Shown one piece after another: positions 21,366 through 32,165 of a DNA stretch of 64,000 nt. The position numbers were made by a program, and so were the translations under genes. A model generated the notes under the pieces. The model saw only the letters and a program-made list of their open reading frames with translations. It had not been told where the DNA came from and ran no database searches. Numbering within the stretch: position 1 is the first letter of the stretch; every line of letters starts with the position of its first letter. The stretch is from Eledone cirrhosa (lineage: Eukaryota > Mollusca > Cephalopoda > Octopoda > Eledonidae): NCBI GenBank assembly GCA_964016885.1, contig OZ024742.1, positions 356,648,066-356,712,065 of the forward strand, in the 5' to 3' direction.

Positions 21366-22320
21366 TAGACATGAAAAATGCGCAAGCTCAAAAGTGCCAC
21401 AGAATGTTATAATAAACCTTCAAAAGTGTGGGACTAGAGTTGTTGCTAAAAAATATTGTAATCATTATATATCGTACATTCTGTGGCATCCTTTATAAAA
21501 ATAGCTTAAACCAACGAAGCCTTTATTTTTACGCTATTTCACTTAGTTAATTCTTAGAGTGTAACATATAAAAATATCATTTACAACTATAAAATAAATT
21601 AATTAATATAATAACAGAGCTGCGGAGCTGAAATTTAGGAAATAATGGAGTATCGGATCCTGAGTTGGAGCCAGTCAATTTTTGGCCGACTCCGCAGCCC
21701 TGTATAATACATTTCATATTAAAGTTATTAATAAACCTATTTTACACTTCATGCAAATTACCACGAGATATTGATATTAGATATAAGATACAGCGCAATA
21801 TCTACAGCTGTAAAAGTACGAAAGCGAAGTAATAATAAGTGGCTTAAGGTAATTCCAATATGAAAGTTTGTAGTGATAAAAATTTGATAATGCAATACGA
21901 TTGTTAATATTATAGTTCTATGAAAATGTAACAATAGATAACTAAATTATTTTACTATTAGTATATTTAAGAAATTATCATTATAGATTTGATCGTTCAT
22001 ATAAGCATCATATTAAGTTTCAACACAATTATTTTGTTACTATGAGTATATGATAATAATATTACGTAATTATTTATAGCTGTTATTACATTAAACATAG
22101 ATGTATTTATTTTTATATGTTACACTCTAAGAATTAACTAAGTGAAATAGCGTAAAAATAAAGGCTTCGTTGGTTTAAGCTATTTTTATAAAGGATGCCA
22201 CAGAATGTACGATATATAATGATTACAATATTTTTTAGCAACAACTCTAGTCCCACACTTTTGAAGGTTTATTATAACATTCTGTGGCACTTTTGAGCTT
22301 GCGCATTTTTCATGTCTAGT
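21364..22320. mobile_element. Non-autonomous DNA transposon, 213-bp TIRs
   Basis: The 957-bp element has terminal inverted repeats 21364-21576 and 22108-22320 that look identical by eye, beginning ACTAGACATGAAAAATGCGC. Each TIR itself holds a sub-inverted pair (GCCACAGAATGT and ACATTCTGTGGC). No transposase is present; the interior is AT-rich and holds a nested MITE. Left flank is a TA array, and the target duplication is unclear. Confidence 0.88.
21615..21702. mobile_element. hAT-like MITE nested in the TIR element
   Basis: 88 bp with ends CAGAGCTGCGG and CCGCAGCCCTG (imperfect TIRs starting CAG-G as in hAT). It is flanked by 8-bp near-duplications TATAATAA (21607-21614) and TATAATAC (21703-21710), the size expected for hAT. 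Confidence 0.7.
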
Positions 22321-22884
22321 TTAATATTTTTTTAAGGCAACGCTTGTAATAACTCTAGTTAAACAGGATATATATTAATAATAAATTATCGTTGTAATGT
22401 AATTAGATTATGTAATTGTTATTATAAATTATCTTATAAATATTAGTGTAAGATGTATAAAAATATTTTCAGACTTTTAATATAAACAACTACAAAAAAC
22501 AATCAATATTAAATCAATATATTATACATAATAGAAAACATAAAATATACAATACAAAAACAAAATATTTACATACAATTGCAATTATCAGTGTATATAC
22601 ATTTTCTTTATATTCCCTGAGCAAATTAATAAGATTTGTTTTTATTGTACATAATTTGATGACTTGTTGGAGTGTATTAAAAGATAGCAACAATTTGTGA
22701 TTAAATTGTTATCTTAAGCAACTCACTTTTTAATAGTTGTTGGCTGAGCGAAATTGTAAAAGCCTATGAGCAAATATAAAAAAAAATACACAAACAACAT
22801 TTCCTTGTGTTATTACAACATTAGATAAAATAATTGAGCAATGTCGTTATATTTTGCTCTTATTGCACATTAATAGTGTTTCTA
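22321..22884. other. AT-rich spacer, no gene seen
   Basis: No coding similarity or repeat recognised. Confidence 0.5.
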
Positions 22885-23046
22885 TTTTTCGGCACAAATC
22901 CATTACGGCAGTCCATTACTGGTACTTTATTTTATCGAATTAGTAAGTATGAAAGTCGAAGTTAACCTCGGCAGGATTTGAACTTAGAATGCAAAGGACC
23001 ATAACAATACTGCAAAGCATGGTGTCTGACGCTCTACCAATACTTG
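22885..23046 (-). mobile_element. SINE-2, diverged
   Basis: Minus-strand sense with tRNA-like head region (AGAGCGTCAGACACCATGC, box B-like AAGTTCAAATCC) and body complementary to TTACTGGTACTTTATTTTAT. Older than the other copies. Confidence 0.7.
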
Positions 23047-23437
23047 TGTTGAGCTGGTCATTAATTTATGGTGGTCGTGCGTGGAGTAGAGCAATCGCTA
23101 GTTGAAATATTATGAACAAAACATTTTTATTTGCCGAAGAACATATTTTCAATACTGTTTGTGAATGTGACGAAGGAAATACATTCTGATATGGAACAGT
23201 GTACAAAGTGTGTCTGTGAATAACATAATGTTACCTCATGTTGTTGTCAAGACATAATGGATTTCGTATATCCAGTTAGAAGATGAAACCTAGCCATCTC
23301 GGATTAGTTATATTTCATGCCATGTGTAAACGTGTTTGAGGATAGCAAAATATGCGCGTTAATTATAATAATTAGTTAATAATATTACAAAATATACCTA
23401 ATTAAACTCTTTGCTTGAAATTTTATCATTCTTCGTT

Positions 23438-23476
<39 letters not shown>

Positions 23477-24107
23477 GGAGAGAGATTTATCTAGTCCTTC
23501 GCTCAAGATTAATCTATAAGTTTAGATGTTTGCCTTCGTTTAAGTAAATATTACAGTAAGATTTTTAATATAAACAACTACAAAAAACAATTAATATTAA
23601 AACGAAAAAATTATCAATGATAAAAGAAGCGTATGCAACTTTCTTTTTATAAAGTTATATTCCTGTTTCTTTAAAGAACATTTCATTTTTGTTCTATTGT
23701 AGGCGAAATAATGCAATGGTTTAATAGGGAAGATATAACTTACGAATTATGTCTCTAACCGTGTAACGCTTTTTAAGTAGATAACTACAATTGAAAATAC
23801 TAAAGAAATGGAACCAACAATTCAATTTGAAAGTCGTCTAGTGACAGTGTATTACTGGTACTTTATTTTATCGACCCCGTAACGATGAAAGGCAAAAATG
23901 CAAATGCTTAAAATTTAAATTGCCTTAATTCTATCGTCTGCTGTTTCATTAAAGGGAGATTATCGTCTGTATTTAATTCTATCGTCTACTGTTCCACTAA
24001 ACAGATATACCTCCACTATCGTCTCTATTTATACATTTTAACTTATAACTTATACACATTTGATTTGAAATATTTTATCTAGTCCCCCCTCTCAATATTA
24101 TGATGAT
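23047..24107. other. Spacer with SSR and SINE-2 scrap
   Basis: No gene seen. (TA)n(GA)n at 23438-23487. A ~45-bp SINE-2 fragment at 23852-23897 (TACTGGTACTTTATTTTATC). 23940-24010 contains a twice-repeated TTCTATCGTCT stretch. Confidence 0.5.
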
Positions 24108-24150
24108 TTCTTTCGAATGAAACAGTTCTAGTCCTGTAGAAACCATTTAT
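24108..24150 (+). mobile_element. Truncated family B ribozyme element
   Basis: ATGATGA, TTC-TTTC-GAA helix II, GAAAC, helix III ACAG/CTGT, A, GAAACC. It matches the right arm of the 15489 palindrome but is cut at the start of the core, so helix I's 5' strand is lost and the motif should not cleave alone. Confidence 0.6.
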
Positions 24151-24252
24151 ATATATAATTGAACTGAGTTAAAAATTCACAATATTTATAATTAAATAAG
24201 CTCATATATATATGTGTGTATTTATCTGTTTATTGTATTATATATAATGTGT

Positions 24253-24400
24253 GTATATACAGGATGTCCCCCAAAAATATATACACACTTCAACAGCATT
24301 CTAATAACTATTGCCTGTACAGGTAATCAAAGTGTCAATCGAATGTTAGTTTCGTGTTTTAACAGTACAAATTTACAATACACACATAAAACCAGTGTAT
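24253..24400 (+). mobile_element. Possible mariner-like terminal fragment
   Basis: TACAGGATGTCCCCCAAAAA followed by TATACACACTTC resembles the outer end of many Tc1/mariner-family TIRs (CAGG-TGTCCC-AAAA). No transposase or second end identified. Confidence 0.3.
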
Positions 24401-24479
24401 ATACATACATGAGTGTGTATACACATACATGAATGTGTATATACAATATATATGTATATATATATAGACACATATATTC

Positions 24480-24760
24480 ACGGTGCAACGGTACATTAAA
24501 ATATAGATGCGGGAGAGGGGGGGGTGTATATATAGGGGCGCTGGGGATAAAGGAGTGTAAAGCGTGTGTAATTGATATATTGAAGGAGAGGAGCGTGCAG
24601 CGATAGAGTAACAAATATATAGAGAGGGGGAGAGATGGTATTGAAGGGGAGGAGTGCAAAGCGAAAGAGTAAGAGATATATATAGAGACGGAACAGATAG
24701 AGAGAAACAGGCGTAAGTAACAGTGGAAGAGATATAGAGAGAGGTACTCTGATTGGTTGA
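24480..24760 (+). repeat. Purine-rich degenerate minisatellite
   Basis: GAG/GGAG-rich run with repeated blocks (GGAGTG-AAAGCG, ATATATAGAGA-GG). Strong purine bias on the + strand. Confidence 0.6.
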
Positions 24761-24834
24761 AAATTAGCCAATGACATACGATCACCACCACCACGGCTAT
24801 CCCCGAAAAATTTTTTAAGAAGCTACGCATATAT

Positions 24835-24887
24835 GTTAGAACACGAAAAGTGGACATTCTGTTGTTTCACACTTTTCGTGTTCTAAC
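24835..24887. repeat. Short perfect hairpin, 18-bp stem
   Basis: GTTAGAACACGAAAAGTG (24835-24852) and its complement (24870-24887) around a 17-nt loop, directly left of a long TA array. Fold-back junction like others here. Confidence 0.8.
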
Positions 24888-24892
<5 letters not shown>

Positions 24893-24944
<52 letters not shown>

Positions 24945-24966
24945 TATTCATATATATATATATATA

Positions 24967-25052
<86 letters not shown>

Positions 25053-25403
25053 TATTCATATATATATATATATATATATATATTCATATTCATATATATA
25101 TATATATTCATATTCATATATATATATATTCATATTTATAAATATATATATTCATATTCATATATATATATATATATATATTCATATTCATATATATATA
25201 TATATATATATACATATTCATATATATATATATATATATTCATATTCATATATATATATATACATATTCATATATATATATATACATATTCATATATATA
25301 TATATATATATTCATATTCATATATATATATATATATATACATATTCATATATATATATATATATATTCATATTCATATATATATATATTCATATATATA
25401 TAT
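24893..25403. repeat. (TA)n with regular TATTCA insertions
   Basis: About 510 bp. TTCATATTCATA interruptions recur every 30-50 bp, implying higher-order repetition. It forms the left border of the PLE. Confidence 0.95.
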
Positions 25404-25585
25404 ATTATAATTGGGGAGGGTCATATTTGTGTAATATTGCCAGAATTAATAACAGAACACACTCACTGTCTGGTTGATTTCCGCTTTTCTCTTCTGTGTC
25501 TTTTATATCGGTTAATTTAATTTATTCAGTCCTCGATGTTGCCATTGACTGACCAACGGTCAAAAATACAGATACAATATAGACA

Positions 25586-25652
25586 CAAACACATATATAT
25601 AGTCTATCAAAGTTCTTTCGTTGCACATTTGCAACATCGTCAGTGGTGCTAT
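25586..25652 (-). ncRNA. Hammerhead-like motif in PLE terminus (variant)
   Basis: Minus strand: CACCA, CTGACGA, T, helix II GTTGC/GCAAC, GAAAG, a weak hairpin ending in CT, A. Core bases are present, but helix I is interrupted by a TA run before TGTGTT. Probably degenerate or a variant. Confidence 0.4.
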
Positions 25653-25904
25653 TGTTTCCTCCCGTTGCATTGTATGTCTACGCCATCTTTATTTAGTTTG
25701 TTTATATGTTTATTTATTTGTTTATTTTTTTGTCTTCTTTGCGCATGCGTTTGCGTGTGTGTATAGTGTTTTGTTTGATGTGTGTTCGTGTTTGTGTGAT
25801 TGTGTATTGGTTAATGTATTCTATCTTTACTAATGTGGGTTTATATGTGTTTGTTGTTATTGTGCTTGTGTATGTATTTATTTATATATATATTTATTTA
25901 TTTA

Positions 25905-28215
25905 TTTATACTTCTCTTAGGTCAGTGTTGTTTGTTTGGGTGTTGCTGTTATTCCATTCATTTTTTCTGTTTAGCCTTGGCCTTCTAAGTTCTATTTATC
26001 TGGCCTCTCGGATTTGCCTATCTGCTGGGTTATTTCTATGTTTAGATATTATTCTAATTTCTGTGTTGTCTATGTTACCGCCGTGTTGTTGTCTGGCATG
26101 TTCGTATAGTACTGAACCGTTTTTTCGTCCTTTTAGTTCCCCTCAGTGTTGGTCTATCCTTTCACCTATGATACGAGCTGTCTCACCTATGTATGTTGTT
26201 GTCATGTTTCTGCAAGTACCCTCTGTACATCTTATGCTATAGACTACGTTTCTAGTTTTACAGTTTATCCGGGGGTTTACTTTACATATGATACATTTCC
26301 TATTAGTACAGTGGGTTTTCTTAAAAGGGAAGGTTTTGCTGATCAGCGATTTTATGGTGGTCCCTGGCATTTCCTCCACCTTAATATTTAAGTGGATCTT
26401 TCTCGGGGCCTTTCTACACTGGTTTGCTAATTTCCCTCCAGGGGTAGCGTCCACAAACATGACACTATGGTGTCTCTGGTTGTCGTACCATGAGGTGGCC
26501 TTCCCTATCTTATGTCTAGCCCTATCTAAGCTATTCCATGATTTGCTCCTGTATAATGGGCAAATTCCTTTCATATCCAGTTCTATGAGGGTCTTATACT
26601 TCTCTGTGGCTCCTTCGTATACTCTGATTCTGTCTCTTTGGTTGTAGCCAGAGAACTGCATGCGGTTGGTGAAGTGTTGGATGCGTCTTTCCATTTCTGT
26701 ACCAAGTCTGCGATCAGAATATTAAACTTAGCACTACTGGACATTGCTGAGTTTTTGAGTATCAGGTATTTGGAGGCCATGGGTTTAGCATAGTGTGAGT
26801 GGAGAATGTGGGCTCTCTCGTCTATAGTGTTAATCCAGAGTTCCGTGTCTAATACAGGTAGTCTATTGTTAGGGTGTTTGGAAGGGTAGTGGATAGTTAC
26901 AGTTATACTCTGGTGTATGGAATTAGCTATCTGCTGGATGCTTTCCATTGTGCTACGTTCTAAATCAAACTTGTTAGTGCTCTCTTGTGGGGATGTTCTT
27001 ATTACTATATTGATATCGTTTACGTAACGAGAGTACAATGATGTGGTCTATGGAGCCCTCATCAAGGAGATCTTTAAGTCTCCTTTCCCACCATGCCATA
27101 AAAAGGTTGGCAACGTCACCAGCTATGCTGACGCCAATGGCTGCTCCCTCATTTTGGGTGTAGATCTTCTCGTTGAACTTGAATATGTGGTCCTTTAGGG
27201 TAGTTTTGATACTAGCCCCTATTGCATGTGCGACCATTTTTCTTACCTGATCCTTGTTTTGGGGGGTCCGTATAGCTTTGGTCCACCCAATTCACCTTCC
27301 CATGGGGGTCTTTTTAGACTTAAGTTTATGGTGGGTGGTCTACCACTTATGGGTCTACTGGGCCAGAAACGTCTATGGCCATGGCTGTCTAGGTAGTCAG
27401 TGTCGTAAGTAAGTCTAAGTAGGAGGCCCAGTTCGTCTGTGTCGACGTCGCAGAACTCCACCTCACTCTCAATGATCATCTCCACACATTTTTCCACAGC
27501 AAAATCAATGTTAATGGATAGGTACAGTGACACCAAATCCATGCTGAATATTATGCAGTTGGATAGGTTCCTGTTTTTGTTGCACTCACTGATTCTGCTG
27601 AGGAGGTCCTCTGTACTATCACATACATCTGGGGACATCTTGATTATGGGGCGTATAACCATTGAGAGGAAGTAGGAGATCCTGGAGTTGCTAGCTATAT
27701 TTGCTCCGCATACGGGTCTTGTTGGTGGTCCTGTTGTCGGGTCGTCGACTGTCTTGTAGTCTTTGCGGAGCCCATACAAGGGTGGTATGCCATTGTTAGA
27801 CGCCTGGAACTTGTTGGCAGTGCGTCTGCTTGGCTTTAGGATGTCGGTCCACATCATCATGTGAGCGTTGAGGATTTTCTCTCTCCCATCATGTATTTGC
27901 TGTGCAATTTCGCTCGTGTTGGTGATGTGGGGTTGCATAGCCTTGATGTAGTTCGGCATGCTATCTATTGACATCCTACCAGACTTAACCGTGGGTAGAC
28001 ATAGTACCTCACCATCCCGTGTGCGCTGCTTGAGGCTAACCAAGCCTTCTACAGGTTTCCTGCCAAGTTGTTGGGCCTCTGGTCTGCTCTGTCTCTTAGT
28101 ATACCTGTCTACTACTTGTCTAATCTTATTTCTATCTATGGTGAAATGTGCCTCTGTCTTGTCATCTATTTGTTGTGGTATGCAAACTACTTTTATTAAA
28201 GGGTAACCTCGTAGG
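25905..28215 (-). pseudogene. PLE reverse transcriptase and GIY-YIG endonuclease
   Basis: Minus strand, at least three frameshifts (about 27245, 27020, 26690) and two late stops. Order: a leader (AHFTIDRNKIRQVVDRYTKR), NGIPPLYGLRKDYK and RPVCGA, motif A region (IIFSMDLVSLYLSINIDFAV), motif B (GAAIGVSIAGDVANLFMAWW), motif C (YSRYVNDINIVI) and a lineage-specific stretch. Then HCTNRKCIICKVNPRINCKT (Cys residues), the GIY-YIG core VVYSIRC...TYIGETAR...GERI, SVLYEHARQQHGG, and an IREAR/PRLNRKN ending. Motif C has YVND, so the first Asp of the usual YVDD is Asn. The copy cannot be autonomous. Confidence 0.88.
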
Positions 28216-28765
28216 ATATATATTAACCATCTTATATGTTTTGTGAGCTGGGTTGAAGAATAGTTTCTCTAAGGGGTTATCATTATATCTATCGTCATAG
28301 TTGTGTGTGTTGCTATTATTGTTATTATGGTGGTTGTTGTTGTTCCTATCATTAGCATTATAATTATTGTTATGATTGCTAGATGTATTGTTGTTTACTT
28401 CACCGTTATTGTTGTTGTTACTGTTATTTCTACCATTGTGGTTGTTACTTTTATTATGTTTCTTGTTTTTGTTGTGTCTATCATTGATGTTGCTACATGT
28501 ATTACTTCCATTATTACCACTGTGGTTATGTTGTTGTTGTTCGTATTGTTACCGTTAATACTACTGTGGTCGCTCCTGCTGTGTCTGTGGTTAAGTTTCT
28601 ATTATTATTATTATTATTGTGGTTGTTGTTATTCTGTCTATCGTTAGTATTATTACCATTATTACTATTTCTCACTTTCCTGCTATTGTTATTGTTATGG
28701 CTGTTATTTCTATACTCAGAGTTATTGTTTATATTACTACTACCGTTATTATTGTTGTTGTTGGC
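28216..28765 (-). pseudogene. Asn-rich N-terminal region of the PLE ORF
   Basis: Minus strand reads AAT/AAC-rich codons in shifting frames: NNNNGSSNINNNSEYRNN, NRHN-like, then NNNSNTHNYDDRYNDNPLEK and LFFNPAHKTYKMVNIYP just before the RT leader. As DNA it is an irregular (GTT/ATT)n tract of ~450 bp on the + strand. It could be a genuine low-complexity N-terminus or a trinucleotide expansion. Confidence 0.55.
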
Positions 28766-28808
28766 TGAATAAAAATGGCGTAGACATACAATAGAACAGG
28801 AGGAAACG

Positions 28809-28875
28809 ATAACACCACTGACGATGTTGCAGATGTGCAACGAAAGATTTATGATAAACTATATATATGTGTTAG
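28809..28875 (+). ncRNA. Hammerhead-like motif in PLE terminus (variant)
   Basis: AACACCA, CTGACGA, T, helix II GTTGC/GCAAC, GAAA, hairpin AGATTTAT/GATAAACT as helix III (one A-A mismatch), A, then a TA run and TGTGTTAG that can pair imperfectly with AACACCA. Sense is opposite to the ORF strand at this end because the termini are inverted. Confidence 0.45.
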
Positions 28876-29104
28876 TGTCTATATTGTATCTGTATTATTT
28901 TTGACCGTCGGTCAGTCGATGGCAACATTGAGGACCGAGTAAGTTAGATTACCGATATAAAAGACACAGAAGCGAGAAGCGAAAACCAACCAAACAGTGA
29001 GTGTGTTCTGTTATTAATTCTGGCAATATTACACAAATATGACCCTCCCCAAGTATAACAATATTTGTTTCGACACACGATTTCATATAAATAACCTCGC
29101 AAAA

Positions 29105-29142
29105 CTATATATATATTCATATTCATATATATATATATATTC

Positions 29143-29231
<89 letters not shown>

Positions 29232-29293
29232 TTCATATATATATATTCATATTCATATATTGTTATATATTCATATATTCATATATATATATG

Positions 29294-29341
<48 letters not shown>

Positions 29342-29383
29342 TTCATATATATATATATTAATATTCATATATATATATTCATA

Positions 29384-29446
<63 letters not shown>

Positions 29447-29470
29447 TCATATATATATATATATATATTC

Positions 29471-29505
<35 letters not shown>
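29105..29505. repeat. (TA)n with TATTCA interruptions
   Basis: About 400 bp, right border of the PLE; the same TTCATATTCATA pattern as on the left side. Confidence 0.95.
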
Positions 29506-29507
<2 letters not shown>

Positions 29508-29810
29508 AAAAAATGGGGAGAAGAATACTGCATGGTTGCACATGGATAACATGTTATAAAATGAGTCCCTCATCAGTGATTTACCAACGGTCATAGGTAT
29601 TTCATTGCATTAAAAATCATATACCTCAAGTTGGCGCAATAATAACTAAAATAAGTTATTACGACAATTAAAACACGAAAAGCGAGTGAGACAAGTAAAC
29701 AACACAGAGGAACGCTAACCAAAGATAGGAAAGACACAAGCTACATAATTATTCTATCAGTATAAGCTGGGTGAATATATGAGCGAGTAGAAAATAGACC
29801 TTTCGAGATG
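29506..29810 (-). mobile_element. PLE-type terminal fragment, core incomplete
   Basis: The minus strand has TAAATCA then CTGATGAGGGACTCATTT, the left half of a hammerhead-type terminus, but GAAA is missing. It lies between TA arrays. Remaining sequence is non-coding. Confidence 0.35.
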
Positions 29811-29814
29811 AATA

Positions 29815-29830
29815 TATATATATATTCATA

Positions 29831-29898
<68 letters not shown>
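29815..29898. repeat. (TA)n array
   Basis: About 85 bp of TA preceded by TATTCATATTCA. Confidence 0.95.
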
Positions 29899-29901
<3 letters not shown>

Positions 29902-29903
29902 CT

Positions 29904-30083
29904 AAAACCAGGGCCTCGTCTTTCCGGAAACACATAGACAAAGACGGAAGGCCCATTGTCACAATTCTAGCGACTGAAAGAAACGTCGGCACGTTACGTA
30001 TCAAGGAAGCGCTTTTTATCAAACGACTGCAACCGCAAATAAACAACCAATCAGAGAGAAGCGAAAGGAAATGGCAGGTTTAA
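29904..30083 (+). pseudogene. PLE GIY-YIG C-terminal fragment
   Basis: A 59-codon plus-strand frame ending at 30081-30083: SSFRKHIDKDGRPIVTILA, TERNVGTLRIKEALFIKRL, QPQINNQSE. R-I-K-E-A-x-x-I near P-x-I-N is the end of GIY-YIG domains in Penelope-like elements (catalytic Glu and terminal Asn region). Truncated 5' at the TA array; different family from the 25-29 kb element. Confidence 0.6.
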
Positions 30084-30099
30084 GTTAACAAGCGATGCA

Positions 30100-30730
30100 A
30101 CAACACACAACACACGCACACACACACACACGCAAACGAGACAACTACACACACACACGCACACACACACAGTAGCATTCCACCATACGAACATACTACA
30201 CTGCCAATACAGATGAACAAGGCAACAACACACACACACACACACTCAAGCGAGACAACAACACACGCACACACACACACAGTAACATTTAACAAACAGG
30301 CAGAGAATGGACTGACAGCTAGCGCCATCCCACTCCCTCATTCGGCTGCTGACCTCTGTACGACCGACCCCGTTTCACGCGCACGCGCGCTCTGCCGAAT
30401 ACCTCAGATATTCAAAACAACAAACAGCGAAAGACGCGTTCCGGACTTGTCCGACAGACAACCTTTTCCCCCACAACGGAAAAAGACCCCTGTTGATGTA
30501 TGTGAATCCGAAATATATAGGGATTATGAAATCTCTCCCAAGGTAACTCTCTCTTGTGTTGTTATTTTTATTTTTATCCTTTATACTCTTCCCTTCATTC
30601 TACATATCTCACACATCTTATACACACCACGCATCTCAACGTACACCCACTTACATCTCTCTCTCCACCACCGGACCTTGTTACCCGGAGATTTACCCAT
30701 TTGCATTGTCGAGGCTTCCAAACGACTTAA
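30100..30730 (+). other. (CA)n blocks and PLE-adjacent spacer
   Basis: (CA)n with ACACGC variants at 30105-30290. The rest (30291-30730) has an open frame ([20 protein letters not shown] and on) that may be the tail of the PLE protein or chance. No domain recognised. Confidence 0.35.
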
Positions 30731-30732
30731 AG

Positions 30733-30782
30733 ATATATATATTCATATATATATATATTCATGTTCACATATATATATATTC

Positions 30783-30817
<35 letters not shown>

Positions 30818-30906
30818 TATTCATATATATATATATATATATGAATATGAATATATATATATATATATTCATATTCATATATATATATATATATATATTC
30901 ATATTC

Positions 30907-30950
<44 letters not shown>

Positions 30951-30969
30951 TCATATTCATATATATATA

Positions 30970-31011
<42 letters not shown>

Positions 31012-31027
31012 TATTCATATATATATA

Positions 31028-31101
<74 letters not shown>

Positions 31102-31147
31102 TATTCATATATATATATTCATATTCATATATATATATATATATATA
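30733..31147. repeat. (TA)n with TATTCA interruptions
   Basis: About 415 bp, same structure as 24893-25403. Confidence 0.95.
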
Positions 31148-31222
31148 TATAAAGAAAAAGGGATGAAATCGAAAATGCAACTGAAGTCTTATTTTTTTTT
31201 AAATATATATATTTATTTGGTT

Positions 31223-31260
31223 CCTTTACCGGTTTCGCAGTTCTTCTGCTTTTCAAAAGG
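31223..31260 (-). ncRNA. Degenerate hammerhead motif
   Basis: Mirror copy of 31326-31363 on the minus strand, with the same two core changes. Confidence 0.45.
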
Positions 31261-31325
31261 TGAGTTGAGATGGAGGGTCTGTGGTTTTTCTGTGAGAAAA
31301 ACCACAGACCCTCCATCTCAACTCA

Positions 31326-31363
31326 CCTTTTGAAAAGCAGAAGAACTGCGAAACCGGTAAAGG
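31326..31363 (+). ncRNA. Degenerate hammerhead motif
   Basis: CCTT, TTGAAAA, helix II GCAG-AAGAA-CTGC, GAA, helix III ACCGGT, A, AAGG. The layout is a complete type I hammerhead, but the CTGANGA core reads TTGAAAA (C to T and G to A), so it should be inactive. Confidence 0.5.
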
Positions 31364-31499
31364 AACCAAATAAATATATATATTTTTTAAAAAATAAGAC
31401 TTCAGTTGCATTTTCGATTTCATCCCTTTTTCTTTATACTTCCACTCGTGTAGGACACCTCGGTTATTTTTCATTTTGTAAAAAAAACCTCACTTTCTA

Positions 31500-31534
31500 A
31501 TATATATATCTTTATATATATATATATATTAATG

Positions 31535-31590
<56 letters not shown>

Positions 31591-31622
31591 TATTCATATA
31601 TATAATATATATATATACATAT
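31500..31622. repeat. (TA)n array
   Basis: TA with ATGTTCA and TATTCA interruptions, directly upstream of the LINE A copy. Confidence 0.95.
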
Positions 31623-31640
31623 ACATAACGAGGTTTAGAA

Positions 31641-32165
31641 ATGCTTGAACGTAAGGAGGTTGATGTTTGCTGTATCCAAGAGACCAGGTGGAGGGGCGGG
31701 TCTGCTGGATTCATTGTGGGTAAAAAACGATGCTATAAGCTTTTCTGGGTGGGAAATATCAATGGGCTGGGTGGGGTATGAATCATGTTAGCAGAAAAAT
31801 GGGTGGATATGATAATAGACGTAAAGAGAGTGAATGACAGAATAATTAAAATATGACTTGTTCTAAATAGAAATACTGTGACAGTAATATATGCGTACGC
31901 ACTCCAATCCGGACTGCCTGGCACTATAAAAGACAGATTCTATGAGACACTTTTGCTCACTACCTCCCAAATAACCGACACTGACTATATAATTATTGCT
32001 GGAGACCTAAATGGTCACGTTGGACAACATTGTGACGGCTACGACGGAATCTATAGAGGCTATGGGTTTGGTACTAGAAATTAGGAAGGCTCCAGAATCC
32101 TGCAATTCTGTGACGCAAATAACCTAAGTATCTGTAACACTAACTTTAAAAAACGAGACAATCAC
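31641..32165 (+). pseudogene. LINE A endonuclease domain (EEP/APE type)
   Basis: In frame with the RT. MLERKEVDVCCIQETRWRGG retains the catalytic Glu of the QET-R-W motif, and IIIAGDLNGHVG the Asp/Asn of GDxN. In-frame stops fall near 31780, 31856 and 32083. The domain continues past 32165 with VDYIL and ECTSQHILIISDL, holding the final His. Confidence 0.88.

Larger units (their letters stand above)
25404..29059 (-). mobile_element. Penelope-like element, decayed, inverted termini
   Basis: Reads on the minus strand: terminal repeat (29059-28766), Asn-rich N-terminal region, RT, GIY-YIG, A/T-rich 3' part, then the second terminal repeat in inverted orientation (25694-25404). The termini share GGGGAGGGTCATATTTGTGT, ACCG-CGGTCAGTC, CGTTGCACAT-TGCAACATCG and ATGTCTACGCCAT at about 90% identity by eye. 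RT plus C-terminal GIY-YIG is diagnostic of endonuclease-bearing PLEs. Flanked by TA arrays on both sides. Each terminus carries a hammerhead-like motif. Confidence 0.88.
31148..31438. repeat. 291-bp palindrome
   Basis: Centre at 31293. Arms of ~145 bp match except in the T/A homopolymer zone (31190-31204 versus 31382-31396). Each arm contains a degenerate hammerhead motif. Left side abuts a TA array. Confidence 0.92.

Noticed and set aside
24327..24857. Minus-strand frame of ~176 codons, rich in Leu/Ser/Tyr
   Set aside because: It reads the complement of a purine-rich minisatellite. Composition explains openness and no domain is visible.
24850..25400. CRISPR-like regular TATTCA spacing
   Set aside because: The intervals are TA microsatellite, not unique spacers, and the DNA is clearly metazoan.
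28303..28772. Leu/Val-rich + strand frames as membrane proteins
   Set aside because: They are antisense readings of the Asn-rich tract belonging to the PLE on the minus strand.
30213..30730. Open frame after (CA)n as a host exon
   Set aside because: It begins in (CA)n and runs into a TA array. It lies just after a PLE GIY-YIG fragment, so at most it is PLE-derived.
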